From Parietichytrium sp. I65-24A (lineage: Eukaryota > Sar > Bigyra > Thraustochytrida > Thraustochytriidae), in the NCBI GenBank assembly GCA_012862575.1, contig BLSF01000027.1, positions 310,001-374,000 on the forward strand: a DNA stretch of 64,000 nt, in the 5' to 3' direction. Below are positions 33,753 through 44,103 of the stretch, piece by piece. A program made the position numbers and the translations under genes. Within the stretch, counting starts at the first letter, position 1. Every line of letters begins with the position of its first letter. The notes beneath the pieces were generated by a model. That model made no database searches, had not been told where the DNA came from, and was given only the letters and a program-made list of their open reading frames with translations.

Positions 33753-34612
33753 ACTTTCCCAGCGTACTTGGTCACCTGCTCTTGTGCATGTGACCGTTCG
33801 CACGGTCGAAAGCGCGCCTGGCTTTTGAGTTGGTCCTCGGGTACTCACAGTCAGTGCCAACTTCTCCAGTACCCACGCGACCACGTACCACTATTGGAAC
33901 TATTGGTCTTCTCTTCGCTTTGTCAGCTGACTATGTATGTGTTCACTCAAGTGACTGTTCTCTATCAAGCGAGGTAGAGTAAGAAATACGTTTGTCAATG
34001 GCCCAAACTGAGATTTATTTCAATTGATAGGACTGTTGATAGGAAACCATCTGCGGCGTAGTTAAGCAAATAATAACGCAAGTGAGTCACCAAGACTCAC
34101 GGAACTTGATCACCAATTGATACACAAGACAATTTGCTTCGTCTGCCCAAAGACAAGCCTCCCACGAGATGCACTTCGCAGACTACTCGCTGGCTCAACC
34201 AACACTCACGTTGGGAGCACCCAAACTCTCTCTGCACTCAAGTCTCTCAGGACGAGAACAAGACGCAACCACTTTCAACTTTGCTTTCTTGCTTGCTTTA
34301 GTTTGGGGATTGATCTACTTTGATATCGTGTTCGTGTTTGTTGGAGATTGTTATCAAAAAAATTTGGGCGTGCGAGAATGAAGCAAAATCTTGGACGTGA
34401 GAGTGAATGCCAGTGGCGGATTGGCTCGCCGCGGCTCAGCGACCGACTCGCCCATTATCGCGGTTCAGCGTTACGGCCACTGCCGCCTCAGCCAGCAAAT
34501 TTGTTGGGATGAAAAAATACATGGTCTGAAAAAATCGAAGTTTGGATGAATCTAGTGCCTAAAGCAGTGGAAAAGTTGGATACAGGTTTGAAATCGGTTC
34601 AGGGCGGGTCAA
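33753..34612. other. Intergenic, no supported gene
   Basis: Upstream of the polycystin gene and downstream of the NNF1 gene. Contains TCACAGTCA at 33845-33853. No coding signal. Confidence 0.5.
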
Positions 34613-35453
34613 TTATTGCACCGATGCGCAAGCTTGCTTGGTCGCTTCGACTGGGGCAAAAAGTTTGGTATAGCACTCCAAATTGTCGCGCACCGAGGTC
34701 TTTTGTGACCCAACCAGCTCTTGAAGACGAGTGTTTTCTGCTTGCAAAGAGCTGAGGCGCTGGTTCAACTCTTGCAACCTCTGTTCCTTGGCCTGTAAGA
34801 GCTTTTGCGCAACCTTTTTCTCTGCATCTACGGGGTCCCTCTTTTCACTAACACAGGTATTTCGTGAGTTGTTCTTTAATTTCTGGGAAACGATCGGTTC
34901 ATCGCCCAACTTACAGTTTGCATGTGCTTTGTAGTATTTCTTCTTCAACTCGAGGAGAGGCCTGATAGGTTCCGTCCAGAATACGCTCAAGCTGATTCAA
35001 TTTGTTGCCCATGTCACTTTCTTTGCAAATTTGTACAAACTCCTCCTGAAAAACCGCACAAGTTAGCCTTCCGCTCCAAAACAACCTCCTGCCCGGACGA
35101 GGACAGACATCAAAACTTACCTGAATGTTGTTTCGGACTTGTTTCAGAAAAAGTTTCTGATAAAGCCGCGATACTCGGTCAGCGGAAAAAGCTTTTGACG
35201 CCCCCTTTAACTCCTCAAAGCATTGCTCAATCTCCTCGTCGGGCGAGCTGCCAAGGATAGAGTTGACGCTCTTCTCCAAAACCTGCCCACGAAAACAAAA
35301 CACAGTCATCAGCCATCAGCCATCAGTTCGCCGACCCATCTCCACGAGCGCACAGCGCCTAGCGCTCAGAAGGCCACTCACGTCGATCATCCTCTCCATC
35401 CTCGCGCTTGAGAGTCCATCTTGCTCCAACTCCGAGCGGAAGTTCGCAAACAT
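34613..35453 (-). CDS. NNF1/PMF1-like kinetochore (MIS12/MIND complex) subunit, four exons
   Basis: Easily missed because no exon exceeds 240 nt. Exons are 35382-35453, 35121-35282, 34915-35045 and 34613-34847, with donors GTGAGT, GTAAGT and GTAAGT. The lengths sum to 600 nt, giving 199 aa (human PMF1 is about 205). The ATG at 35453 begins MFANFRSELEQDGLSSARME. The core RMIDVLEKSVNSILGSSPDE, then LYQKLFLKQVRNNIQ joined across an intron to EEFVQICKESDMGNKLNQLE, follows the NNF1 pattern of two helices, a conserved EEF.-IC-E.-L--KLN-LE block and a C-terminal coiled coil (AEKKVAQKLLQAKEQRLQEL). NNF1 pairs with MIS12 and links centromeres to microtubule-binding NDC80. Assignment rests on pattern memory, not on a search. 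Another open frame overlaps exon 1 but does not join exon 2 in phase. Confidence 0.75.
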
Positions 35454-36911
35454 CGCAGTTACACGGCTCCAAAATCTTGCTGCAGCGCTCAGGTTTCGTG
35501 GCCACTTCCGCAGCTGCCTGCGTCTCCGTCACTTGCTTCTCTGCCCGAAACGCACCTATAGTTGTGAAGCCCCTCTTAGCTCTTTTGTCTTTTCAACTTG
35601 CAACTTGCAACTTGAAAGCACTCTGTCTCGCACTTCTTCCATACTTTGATTGAAACTTTTTCCAACTCTTCCAACTCTTCCAAACTCTCCAACGACCAAA
35701 ACCAAACCTAAAATTCTAGTCAACCATGTCCAAAATCCCACATATGGAAATGCGTTCCGCACTTGGATCACGAGATAGGAACGTCATATAGGCGTCTAAT
35801 AGTGAACAAAAGAGAACTGAATTAAAGACTATGTATTTAATAGATTCGATGCTTAAACATGCGTTCCGCACACGGATCGTGCGATAGGAGTGGTTTAGAA
35901 GCTCATAATAGTGAGAATTTGAAATTGGAAATCTGTAGCTTTCTCTATCTTGCGCGTAGCACCCCTCTCGCTTCAGTAGACCATTACCTCGAAGTCATAG
36001 CGGGTGGCTAGCAAGCAACTCTTTGGGAGGGAGGAACAAATTTGGTTCAATTTTTTTTGCGGCTACTTACTCTTACCCGAGCAAGGTCTACCGCAACAAT
36101 TGCTACTACCCTGGGTTACCTGTTTGTATAATACAACCACATAAGAGGAGTGGGATACTCACTAAGCTTACCACACTCATGCAAACTACAGTAAGAAATG
36201 GATTGGGACTACACAACAGACTAAGGTCGGGTGTTTGTGCTAGTGCTGTGTTGAACGATCTGGTGGTGGTGCGTGGCTCCTGACTAGCGAGTCCTACCAA
36301 CCTCTACTCCCCAAGAATACATTTCTGGACCAAGTCCTACGCGCGCCACCTATCACATCGCGTAGATCGGCGCACCACCGCCTCCCGCCTATCCATCGCC
36401 TAGTCCGTCTTACCTGTCTTACCCGCAACCTATCCGCTGCCCCTCTCAAACCGGACAGGCAGCGCAACACCGGACCCAGCGGATCCAATTCGCTCTAGTC
36501 TACATAAATGCACCGGGTCCTGTGTGGCTGCGGGGTCGGGAGAATTACCGCTGCGGCGTGGTGCCGCAGTAACTTGTTGTAAAGCGAATGAATATTTGTG
36601 TCTGAAGATGTGTGAAGAGTGAGGAGGAGGAGAAGGGCACAAGTGATCACAAGTGGCACATCGTAGAAGCACACAAGTAGAACAAGTAGGACACCCAAGA
36701 GCAAAAGAGAGAAGCGCAAGAGAGAGCAAAGAGCAAAGAGCAAAGAGCAGAGACAGAGCAAGCGAGTGTTTGTGCAGTGCGAGTTGGAGAAGCAAGTGGA
36801 ATCGGCTGGGGAGAGCAAGGCTGCAATTGCATTTGCAACAGCGCAGTTCGAGTCTGCAGGTCCGGAGGTCCGAAGGTCCGGAGTGGTTCGTGAGACTGAG
36901 TTGAGGGAAGG
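35454..36911. other. Divergent promoter region NNF1/BCKDHB with a diverged duplication
   Basis: No gene is supported. Two related blocks begin TGCGTTCCGCAC at 35750 and 35860. GAGCAAA repeats at about 36722-36756 lie in what is probably the BCKDHB 5' UTR. The frames on the - strand that run into the BCKDHB exon are antisense shadows. Confidence 0.5.
35750..35925. repeat. Diverged direct duplication (two ~65-bp units)
   Basis: Unit 1 starts at 35750 and unit 2 at 35860. Both share TGCGTTCCGCAC, then GGATC, GATAGGA, and a later TAATAGTGA, with the spaces between roughly conserved. The shared order and spacing suggest an old tandem duplication or two copies of a small repeat family. Confidence 0.55.
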
Positions 36912-38225
36912 ATGATGCAGAGCCTTGCTACACGGCTGGGAGCGCGCGTGGCGCGGAATGGACTGAGGCCTGCGGCATCGAGGCAGTTTGCCTCGGTGGC
37001 TCAGCCAGAGCAGGTCGAGCAGCCGGCTGCGGAGGAGAGGATGAACATGTTCATGGCCATCAATGACGCCATGAAAGTCGCCCTCCAGACTGACGAGAGT
37101 GCTGTTGTATTTGGAGAGGATGTGGGCTTTGGCGGAGTTTTCCGATGCAGCACGAACCTCCGCGATGAGTTTGGACGGGACCGCGTCTTCAACACACCGC
37201 TCTGCGAGCAGGGTATTGTTGGATTTGGTGTTGGCTATGCCGCCATGGGCAAAACTGCCATCGCAGAGATTCAGTTTGCTGACTACATTTTTCCAGCCTT
37301 CGATCAGATTGTGTAAGTTTCGGTCGCGGCCGCGTCGAGAGGTGCATTGCAGTCGAAAAGCGCAGTTTCTGACATTCCATTTCTTTCGTTGTTCTCCTTT
37401 TGCGTTGCTGTTGTTGTTGTTGTGCATTCTGTCAATAGAAATGAGGCGTAAGTTGTGACACAGGCGTGCGTTCAGTTGCCTCGCAAGACGCAGAGATTTG
37501 TTCTGACCCTCTTTCTTTTCAATATGCGATGTCACAGTGCAAAGTACAGATACAGATCCGGCAACCAGTTCAACTGCGGTGGTCTCACAATCCGGTCACC
37601 ATATGGGGCAGTAGGCCACGGCGGGCACTACCACAGTCAGTCGCCAGAGGCGTACTTTACCCACACTCCTGGCCTCAAGGTCGTTATGCCGCGTGATCCG
37701 ATTCAGGCAAAGGGACTACTTCTTTCCTGCATTCGTGACCCAAACCCTTGCATCTTCTTCGAGCCAAAGCGGTTGTACCGCTCTAGCGTTGCTGATGTCC
37801 CTGTTGGAGATTACACAATTCCTCTCGGAAAGGCTGAGATTGTTCGTCCTGGAGCTGATGTCACAGTTGTTGGTTGGGGCGCTCAAATGAACGTCTTGAT
37901 GCATGCATGCGACATGGCAAAAGAGAAGATGGGCATCTCTTGCGAACTTATTGATCTCCGCACTGTCCTTCCATGGGATGTTGACACTGTGGTGAACTCT
38001 GTCAAGAAGACTGGACGTCTTGTTGTGTCCCACGAAGCCCCTAAAACATCTGGCTTTGCTGCAGAAGTGGCCGCGACTGTGCAAGACAAGGCTTTTCTGT
38101 TTTTGGAAGCTCCAATCCAACGCGTGTGTGGGTACGATACTCCGTTCCCTCTGATTTTTGAGAAGTTTTACGTTCCAGATCACCTCAAGAACTTTGAGGC
38201 AATCAAGAAGGTTCTCACCTTCTAA
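36912..38225 (+). CDS. BCKDHB: Branched-chain 2-oxoacid dehydrogenase E1 beta subunit, three exons incl. 9-nt microexon
   Basis: Mitochondrial, ThDP-dependent E1 component acting on Leu, Ile and Val 2-oxoacids. Exons are 36912-37312, 37439-37447 and 37538-38225 (365 aa). The middle exon is only nine bases (AAATGAGGC) and supplies N-E-A so that [13 protein letters not shown] reads as in all homologues. Its flanks are AATAG before and GTAAGT after. The N-terminus ([19 protein letters not shown]) is a typical presequence. [20 protein letters not shown] and [17 protein letters not shown] distinguish BCKDH from pyruvate dehydrogenase beta. The rest ([63 protein letters not shown]) is full length and intact. 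The E1 alpha and E2 genes are not in this window. Confidence 0.96.
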
Positions 38226-39320
38226 GTTCCCATTTAGATGGAACACCGTGCGTTCGCCTCAGGTCAATGAAGAGCGACACTGCTCTCTGCGAATCGCTTA
38301 GGGCAGCTCCAGCCGTGCAGTTTCCGGACGGTGCATGATGAATCGGGTAATGAAGCGTTTTTGTCGTGTCTCACTCAGTTACCTGTCATCGGCCTCAGGC
38401 GCGAACGTCCATCTCAAACCTTGCGTTGGAGTCAAAGCCATGCACCCCGCTGCTCGATCGCAAACCCTTTCGCCTGAAAACAAGAACATCCCATATTTTT
38501 TTTTTAAAGAAACCATCAAACCCGATAAATCCATTTGTGACGCCTTCTTCTCTGCGGTCGTCTTTAACGCTTCGCATACGCGCGTCGCCTGTCTTTCAAG
38601 ATCTATTAAGAGTTCTGAACTCACCGTCAATTTTGCAGCTACTAGACGTATCACACAGCAAACACTCTCACCTTCATTCAGTGTACTCGAGTACCATCAC
38701 GATATCGCGATGGTCGCCCAACGACTGTGAACCACCATGCTCTGTTGAATTTGTTTCAAGATTGACTGTGTTCACTGAATTGATTGTGACAATCTCGATC
38801 TCCATCTCAATCTCCAGTCAACTAATTGCATATAATTGCATACAATTGCACACATAGCACACATAGCACACAAGGAACAAGGAGCCGCTCACTGGCCATT
38901 TCGCCGCCTCTCTTAGCTCGCATCCACCATCAGCTCTAGTGATGCATTCAAGTTCGCAAGTTCCATACTTCCTGAACCGTCTCCTTCACAGTTCTTTCTC
39001 ACAGATCTCACAGAGGACATCAGAGGACCTAAGGACGTCAAACAAAGAGAGAGAGAGAGTAAGAAAGAAAGAAAGAAAGAAAGAAACCGAGGCAAGAAAT
39101 CCATTCGCGAGTCTCGCCAGCCCAGCACGTGGTCCCATCGTCCTCGCAGACCTCGCAGCCAGCAAGACATACATACATACACACATACAGACAGAGAGAG
39201 AGAGAGAGAGACAACCGTGCGGACACCTAGTCAAGTCAAAGTGTGCGGTCGAGAGCGAGGACAGCTTTGACAGCGCGTACAGCGGGGTGTCCCCGCGGCA
39301 GAGCGGGTGCATCCGCCGCC
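38226..39320. other. Intergenic, no supported gene
   Basis: 3' flank of BCKDHB and promoter of the GH38-like gene. Simple repeats (GAAA)n at 39064-39083, (ACAT)n at about 39169-39186 and (GA)n at 39193-39210 precede the next gene. No coding signal. Confidence 0.5.
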
Positions 39321-42300
39321 ATGCGCTGTTTGCGGTGGTCGTGGTGTTTGTGGCTGGCGCTGGCGAGCATCCCGTGGTCCGCGTTGGGCGGCAGGGTGTA
39401 CGCGGACGGCGGCAAGGACGAGGACGATGACGCCGCCACGCTGGTGGTGCACCTTGTTCCGCACTCGCAGGTGCCGCGCGGCGGGGACGGCGAGGACGCG
39501 TTGCTGGAACAGTGGGTGGGCCCGGCGCTGAGCAAGGTGGTGGAGCAGCTGGAGCACGACGTGAGCCGGCGGTTCGTGTGGTCGGAGACGGCGTTGTTCC
39601 GGCGCTGGTACGCGGGGCTGGGGCAGGCGGACAAGGCCCGCGTGCGTCGCGCGGTCAAGGATGGCCAGCTGGAGTTCGTGGGCGGCGGCGTGGGCGAGCA
39701 CGACGAGGCGGCGGCGACGGCGGAGGCTGTGCTGGACGAGCTGGCGCTGGGCCACGCGTGGCTGCGGCGGCACATGGGCGTGCGGCCGGTGGTGGCGTGG
39801 CAGGTGGCGGCGGCGGGACACAGCGACGCCACGCCGGCGCTGCTGGCGGCGCTCGGGTACGAGGCGCTGGTGATGGACAAGGTGCACTACAGGGTGCGGC
39901 AGCAGTTCAAGGCGGAGCGGCACCTCGAGTTCGTGTGGAGGGGCGCGGACCTGGGCGCGGGCATGGGGGCCAAGGGCAGCGACTCGTGGCAGGGCGGCGA
40001 CATATTCACGCATGTGCTGTACCAGGGGTTTGCGGCGCCGGAAGGGTTCGACTTTGAGAGCGGCAAGGGGGTGCGGCAGGTGACCAACGCGAAGAGGAGG
40101 GCGGACAGGCTTGTGCAGGGCCTCAGAGAGCGCGCGGCGAGCTACCGCACGCACCATCTGCTCGTACCGTTTGGCGACGAGCTGCGGTTTGTGGACGCGG
40201 ACAAGCAGTTCACTAATATGGAAAAGCTGATGCGGTATATCAACGAAAAGATGACGGACGTGAAGATCAGGTTCTCCACGGCCTCCGAGTACGTCAAGGC
40301 GGTGCGAGAAACGGCTGCTGTGACCGGGCTAGAGTTTCCGCGCTTTAGTGGCGACTTTTTTCCTTACGCGGACGGCAAAGACGGGTACTGGTCGGGTATG
40401 TTTTCAACGCGGCAGGCCCTCAAAGCTGCGTGCCGGGATGTTGAAGACCTCGTCCGCACTGCAGAAGTGTTCTTCGCTCTTGCGAGGGCCAAGGCAACGG
40501 CACTCGGCGACTCGCCGCCCATCAAGGCAATCACCAACGGCCATGTTGACGCCGATACAACCGTGCACCCCCCTGACTGGGGCAATGCCCTCTTTGAGCA
40601 GCTTCAAGTCGCTAGTTGGACATCTGCTCAGCTAAACCACATCCATGCCATAACTGGCGCGGCCAAGGTCCAGGTCGTGAATGAGTTCATTACAAAACTG
40701 CAAACTGCCCAAGCTGCAGCAAATGGTGTACTACAGACCTCTCTGGCGCAGCTCCTAACTAAACGCGAATCGGACTTCAAAGCTTCGGGGCCAAGGGTGC
40801 GGCCCAACCTCACCCCCCTCTCATTCAACCTTGCGGACGAGGTGCTGAGCGAGGACTCCACGGGGGGCTTGCACCATCCGATCATCGTCACGAATCCTGA
40901 CGGGGTGGAGAGAGTCAAGCCAGTGCACATTTACTTGGGCGAGGACTGGGGGGCGCTGAAATTTGTTCAAGTAGTGGATGCCGCCGGGAATCCAGTTCGG
41001 GCTCAGCTGCACCACCAATTATCTCTCGTGAGCAGCAGCACGGGGCGCGGAGCCGGGGGCGGCAAGCCGCGCAAGCGCAAAGCGAGCGGAGACGATTCGG
41101 TGGCGAGCGGGGCGCGTCCGTGGACGAGCAAGATATTTATGTCCTTCCTCGCGAAGGTTCCAGCACTTGGGTACTCGACATATTTCTGTTTTACCACTTC
41201 TGCTAGAGCGCGCATTCGTCAGTCGCACCTCTCCAACGCGGCGACACCAATAACGCAGTTGATGGTGAAAGTACGCAAGGACTCGGGCGCCACCAAGAGC
41301 TCTTTCGATCAACCGCAAAGTGACGATGATGATTATGGCGAAGGGGACGCTCCGAATCTGCTTCAGCAGCAGCAACAACAACAACAGCAGCAGCAGCAAT
41401 CCGTTAAAAGCAAGATCCGAGGGGCAGCTCAGGAAGCAGTTCAAGGCGGTTCTGCAGATGGCCTTGAGACGGTAGAGTCTTCCAACAAATTTGTGGAAAT
41501 AGAAAATGACTTTCTCTTGGTGTCCATCAACACTAAGACCGGACTGTTGCAGGCGATTACTGACAAGCGCACGAAGCGGAAAACTCTTCTTCGGCAGCAA
41601 TTCCTTACTTACCCAGGCCCGAAGAGCGGCCATTACATCTTCAACCCTGGCAAACCCGAGGCAATAGAGATGGGGTCAGGCGGGACAACAGTGGCTGTAC
41701 TCAAGGGGCCCCTCTTCGAGCAGGTACAGGTGTTGAGCTCGAACGGGATCGGGCAAACAATTCGCTTGTGGAAGGCGTCCAAGCCAGGCAGCAAAGTCCC
41801 CGATCTAGATAATGATCGCATCGTGGATGACATCCAAGCGCATTTGGAGGTAAATTATGCGGTGGCTCCGGAGGTTGATCGGGATACTGTCGTACGTTTC
41901 GACACTAATATGGATACCGATGGGGTCTTCTACACGGATAACATGCTTGGGCAGCTTATCAAGCGCTCTTCCCACACAGATGCGCCGCTCGCAAGTATTG
42001 TCTTCCCTGCAAGCTCTACTATAGCGCTCCGAGACACACAAGCCACGGAGGTGACACGGATGGGCCAATTACTGTCTGTGGTCTCAAAGACCCCTTTCGG
42101 GTGCTCAAGCCCTCTGAGCGAGAGCGGCGCTGGGGCTATAGAGATCATGCTTCATCGCAATCATGCCACTGACGATGGTCGAGGGGTGGGGGAAAGTCTC
42201 GGGGACTTTTCTGTCTCTATGGTGTCCACTCTTCTCGCCGTTGACACGCCTTCCGGTATGCTCGCAAGGCTTCCCCACCTTGTCAACCGAGTAAGAAGGC

Positions 42301-43487
42301 CCGGTACCCCATTTTTTGCAGTGGAAAGTGAGCAAGTCGCTCAAATCCTAGGTCGTGAAAATTGGGGATCCAGGTTCTACACGGAGCAGTCGTTCCTCTC
42401 AAAGCCTCTACCTGCCAATTTGTGGCTTCAGACGCTCAAAGCACAAGACAATTTTGGAGATGAAGTCTTGGTGCGATTGTACCGCCAAACGTATGGCAAG
42501 GGGGATTCAGGAAGCGAGACGCCTCAAATTGCGCTGAATAAGATGTTTGATCGAACGCACAAGCTTGTCTCGCAGCAGCAGTGCTCAGTTAGTGGTGGCC
42601 TTATGCTGCCTTCGAAGCCAGGATCCCCGTTCCGAACTTCAAGCTCAGCCTCAAGCCACACGTCATTTGCATACATTTCTCATCCTCTCGGATTCAGCGT
42701 GGTAAATAAAAATTCTGGAGAAGCCTCCAACGGCGAGCTCTCGGTTCCGTCTAATGGGTTTGCTGCCTCTTTAATCAACTTGATGTCTTTACAAGACAGT
42801 GAAATCCCGGTGAGTATGTACGCTGGCAGTGATGGTGAGGGGGTTGGCGATAGCACAAACCTGCAGGGGACGAGTGGAGGCGCAAGTGGCGGAGCAGTAG
42901 AGAGTGGCGCGATGGGTGCCGGATCATCAACTTCATCGTTGTCATCCTCTTCTTCCTCATCCGATTCTGCAAATGCTGGCGGCTCCCAGGGCGACGGACG
43001 TTCCAAAGCAGAGTTGGAGGCGTTGGCGGAGGACTACAGGAGTCAGATGGAAGTGATGCAAAGAAGAGTTGACAAGCACAAAGCACATATCGACCAGTTG
43101 CTTGCCGAGATCCAAAAGTTCGAGAGTGAAGGCAAGAAACATCTAAAAGATGCCACCGTAGAAGACCTGAAGACCGCCGAGCTGGACTTGGAGAGCTCAA
43201 AGTCCAAGCTGAGTGAGCTCCAATCAGATTTGGACGGTGTAGTCAAGCAAATTCAGAAGATCGATCACAATTATCACCCGGAGGCACTTGTGTTCCAAGA
43301 GGAGGTAAAGCTGCGCGAGTTCGAAGCAACTGTTCACGGCGCTGTCGCAGGAGCCGCGGCAATGCTGCTATTTGTAGTAGCAGGGAACTGGGTGTTTTCA
43401 GGTGGCCTTAAGCTCGTGCGAGGCTATGTCCCCATCTCGGTGAGCTGCGGTTCTGGTCCAGAGCTTCCTGTACATAAGACCAACTAG
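39321..43487 (+). CDS. GH38 alpha-mannosidase-family protein, probably catalytically inactive, with coiled coil and C-terminal membrane anchor
   Basis: 1388 aa, no intron. The ATG at 39321 has a strong context (GCCGCCATG) and begins a signal peptide (MRCLRWSWCLWLALASIPWS). Homology to lysosomal-type alpha-mannosidases runs through the body: RRFVWSETALFRRWYAGL, QLEFVGGGVGEHDEAA, FSGDFFPYADGKDGYWSGMF and the C-terminal beta domains. The catalytic sites are altered: HSH-D becomes H48-S-Q-V-P52, the W-Q-I-D-P-F-G-H-S nucleophile motif becomes WQVAAAGHS (160-168, Asp to Ala163), and H-H-D-A becomes H440-I-H-A. All zinc ligands and the nucleophile thus appear lost. Added features are a 12-Gln run (41364-41399), a Ser/Gly-rich linker, a coiled coil (about 1227-1320) and one membrane span near 1336-1363. 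It may be an ER/Golgi glycan-binding or scaffold protein; function unknown. The first 800 bp are extremely GC-rich. Confidence 0.85.
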   Translation: MRCLRWSWCLWLALASIPWSALGGRVYADGGKDEDDDAATLVVHLVPHSQVPRGGDGEDALLEQWVGPALSKVVEQLEHDVSRRFVWSETALFRRWYAGLGQADKARVRRAVKDGQLEFVGGGVGEHDEAAATAEAVLDELALGHAWLRRHMGVRPVVAWQVAAAGHSDATPALLAALGYEALVMDKVHYRVRQQFKAERHLEFVWRGADLGAGMGAKGSDSWQGGDIFTHVLYQGFAAPEGFDFESGKGVRQVTNAKRRADRLVQGLRERAASYRTHHLLVPFGDELRFVDADKQFTNMEKLMRYINEKMTDVKIRFSTASEYVKAVRETAAVTGLEFPRFSGDFFPYADGKDGYWSGMFSTRQALKAACRDVEDLVRTAEVFFALARAKATALGDSPPIKAITNGHVDADTTVHPPDWGNALFEQLQVASWTSAQLNHIHAITGAAKVQVVNEFITKLQTAQAAANGVLQTSLAQLLTKRESDFKASGPRVRPNLTPLSFNLADEVLSEDSTGGLHHPIIVTNPDGVERVKPVHIYLGEDWGALKFVQVVDAAGNPVRAQLHHQLSLVSSSTGRGAGGGKPRKRKASGDDSVASGARPWTSKIFMSFLAKVPALGYSTYFCFTTSARARIRQSHLSNAATPITQLMVKVRKDSGATKSSFDQPQSDDDDYGEGDAPNLLQQQQQQQQQQQQSVKSKIRGAAQEAVQGGSADGLETVESSNKFVEIENDFLLVSINTKTGLLQAITDKRTKRKTLLRQQFLTYPGPKSGHYIFNPGKPEAIEMGSGGTTVAVLKGPLFEQVQVLSSNGIGQTIRLWKASKPGSKVPDLDNDRIVDDIQAHLEVNYAVAPEVDRDTVVRFDTNMDTDGVFYTDNMLGQLIKRSSHTDAPLASIVFPASSTIALRDTQATEVTRMGQLLSVVSKTPFGCSSPLSESGAGAIEIMLHRNHATDDGRGVGESLGDFSVSMVSTLLAVDTPSGMLARLPHLVNRVRRPGTPFFAVESEQVAQILGRENWGSRFYTEQSFLSKPLPANLWLQTLKAQDNFGDEVLVRLYRQTYGKGDSGSETPQIALNKMFDRTHKLVSQQQCSVSGGLMLPSKPGSPFRTSSSASSHTSFAYISHPLGFSVVNKNSGEASNGELSVPSNGFAASLINLMSLQDSEIPVSMYAGSDGEGVGDSTNLQGTSGGASGGAVESGAMGAGSSTSSLSSSSSSSDSANAGGSQGDGRSKAELEALAEDYRSQMEVMQRRVDKHKAHIDQLLAEIQKFESEGKKHLKDATVEDLKTAELDLESSKSKLSELQSDLDGVVKQIQKIDHNYHPEALVFQEEVKLREFEATVHGAVAGAAAMLLFVVAGNWVFSGGLKLVRGYVPISVSCGSGPELPVHKTN

Positions 43488-44103
43488 TGCGGTTCCCCGT
43501 TTTTCGTTTTTTATTTTTCGTGGTCGGCAATGTTGGTTGCTATTTTTACAATACATTAAATTTTAAATCTGTTTGTCTCTCTCCCTGCTAGCTAGTAGAG
43601 AAACAGAGAGGAGAGAGATGATTGATAAGAAGTGAACATTTTTTATTGATTGACTGTGACATAAAGCTTCCTTTCGAACAATTTATGTCTCCTGACAGAA
43701 ATTGTAAGCATGCCACGAACCGTTCTGCCTAAAATGCAAGAAATGACGACATTCTTCCAGAATGAGAGTCACCTCAGCGTTACTTGCAAGAAGTCAGAGA
43801 AAAGGAAACAATACCATGCAAAATTTCTTCAGCCTGTCAGTCTAGTTGTTTGGCGATTGAGAAGTGGGGGGATAACATACAGAAGTAATTGCTACAGAGC
43901 ACAGGTGGCGCGAAGGGCGAGGGAAGATTTGATCTTTCGATCTCTTTTGGACTATCATGACGAGTGAAAAGAACGATCGACCCGTGATCGTTTGGCTCTC
44001 TGTCACAATCGTCTTTGAAAACATACAAACTATACCTGGGCACAGGGAACTGAAAAAGCCCCGAAACTATTGACAGTGATTGACTGACTGCTCACGAGAA
44101 GAG
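43488..44103. other. Intergenic between convergent genes
   Basis: Shared 3' flank of the GH38-like gene (+) and the WD-like gene (-). Contains AT-rich sequence, a run of GAGA at about 43605-43617 and TGACTGTGA at 43651-43659. No coding signal. Confidence 0.5.

Noticed and set aside
36912-38225. Pyruvate dehydrogenase E1 beta as an alternative name
   Set aside because: The GGVFRCS and YHSQSPEA stretches and the CIFFEPK segment match the branched-chain enzyme rather than PDHB.
39231-40157. 308-codon - strand frame opposite the GH38-like gene
   Set aside because: Arg/His/Pro-rich antisense of extremely GC-rich coding DNA; no domain.
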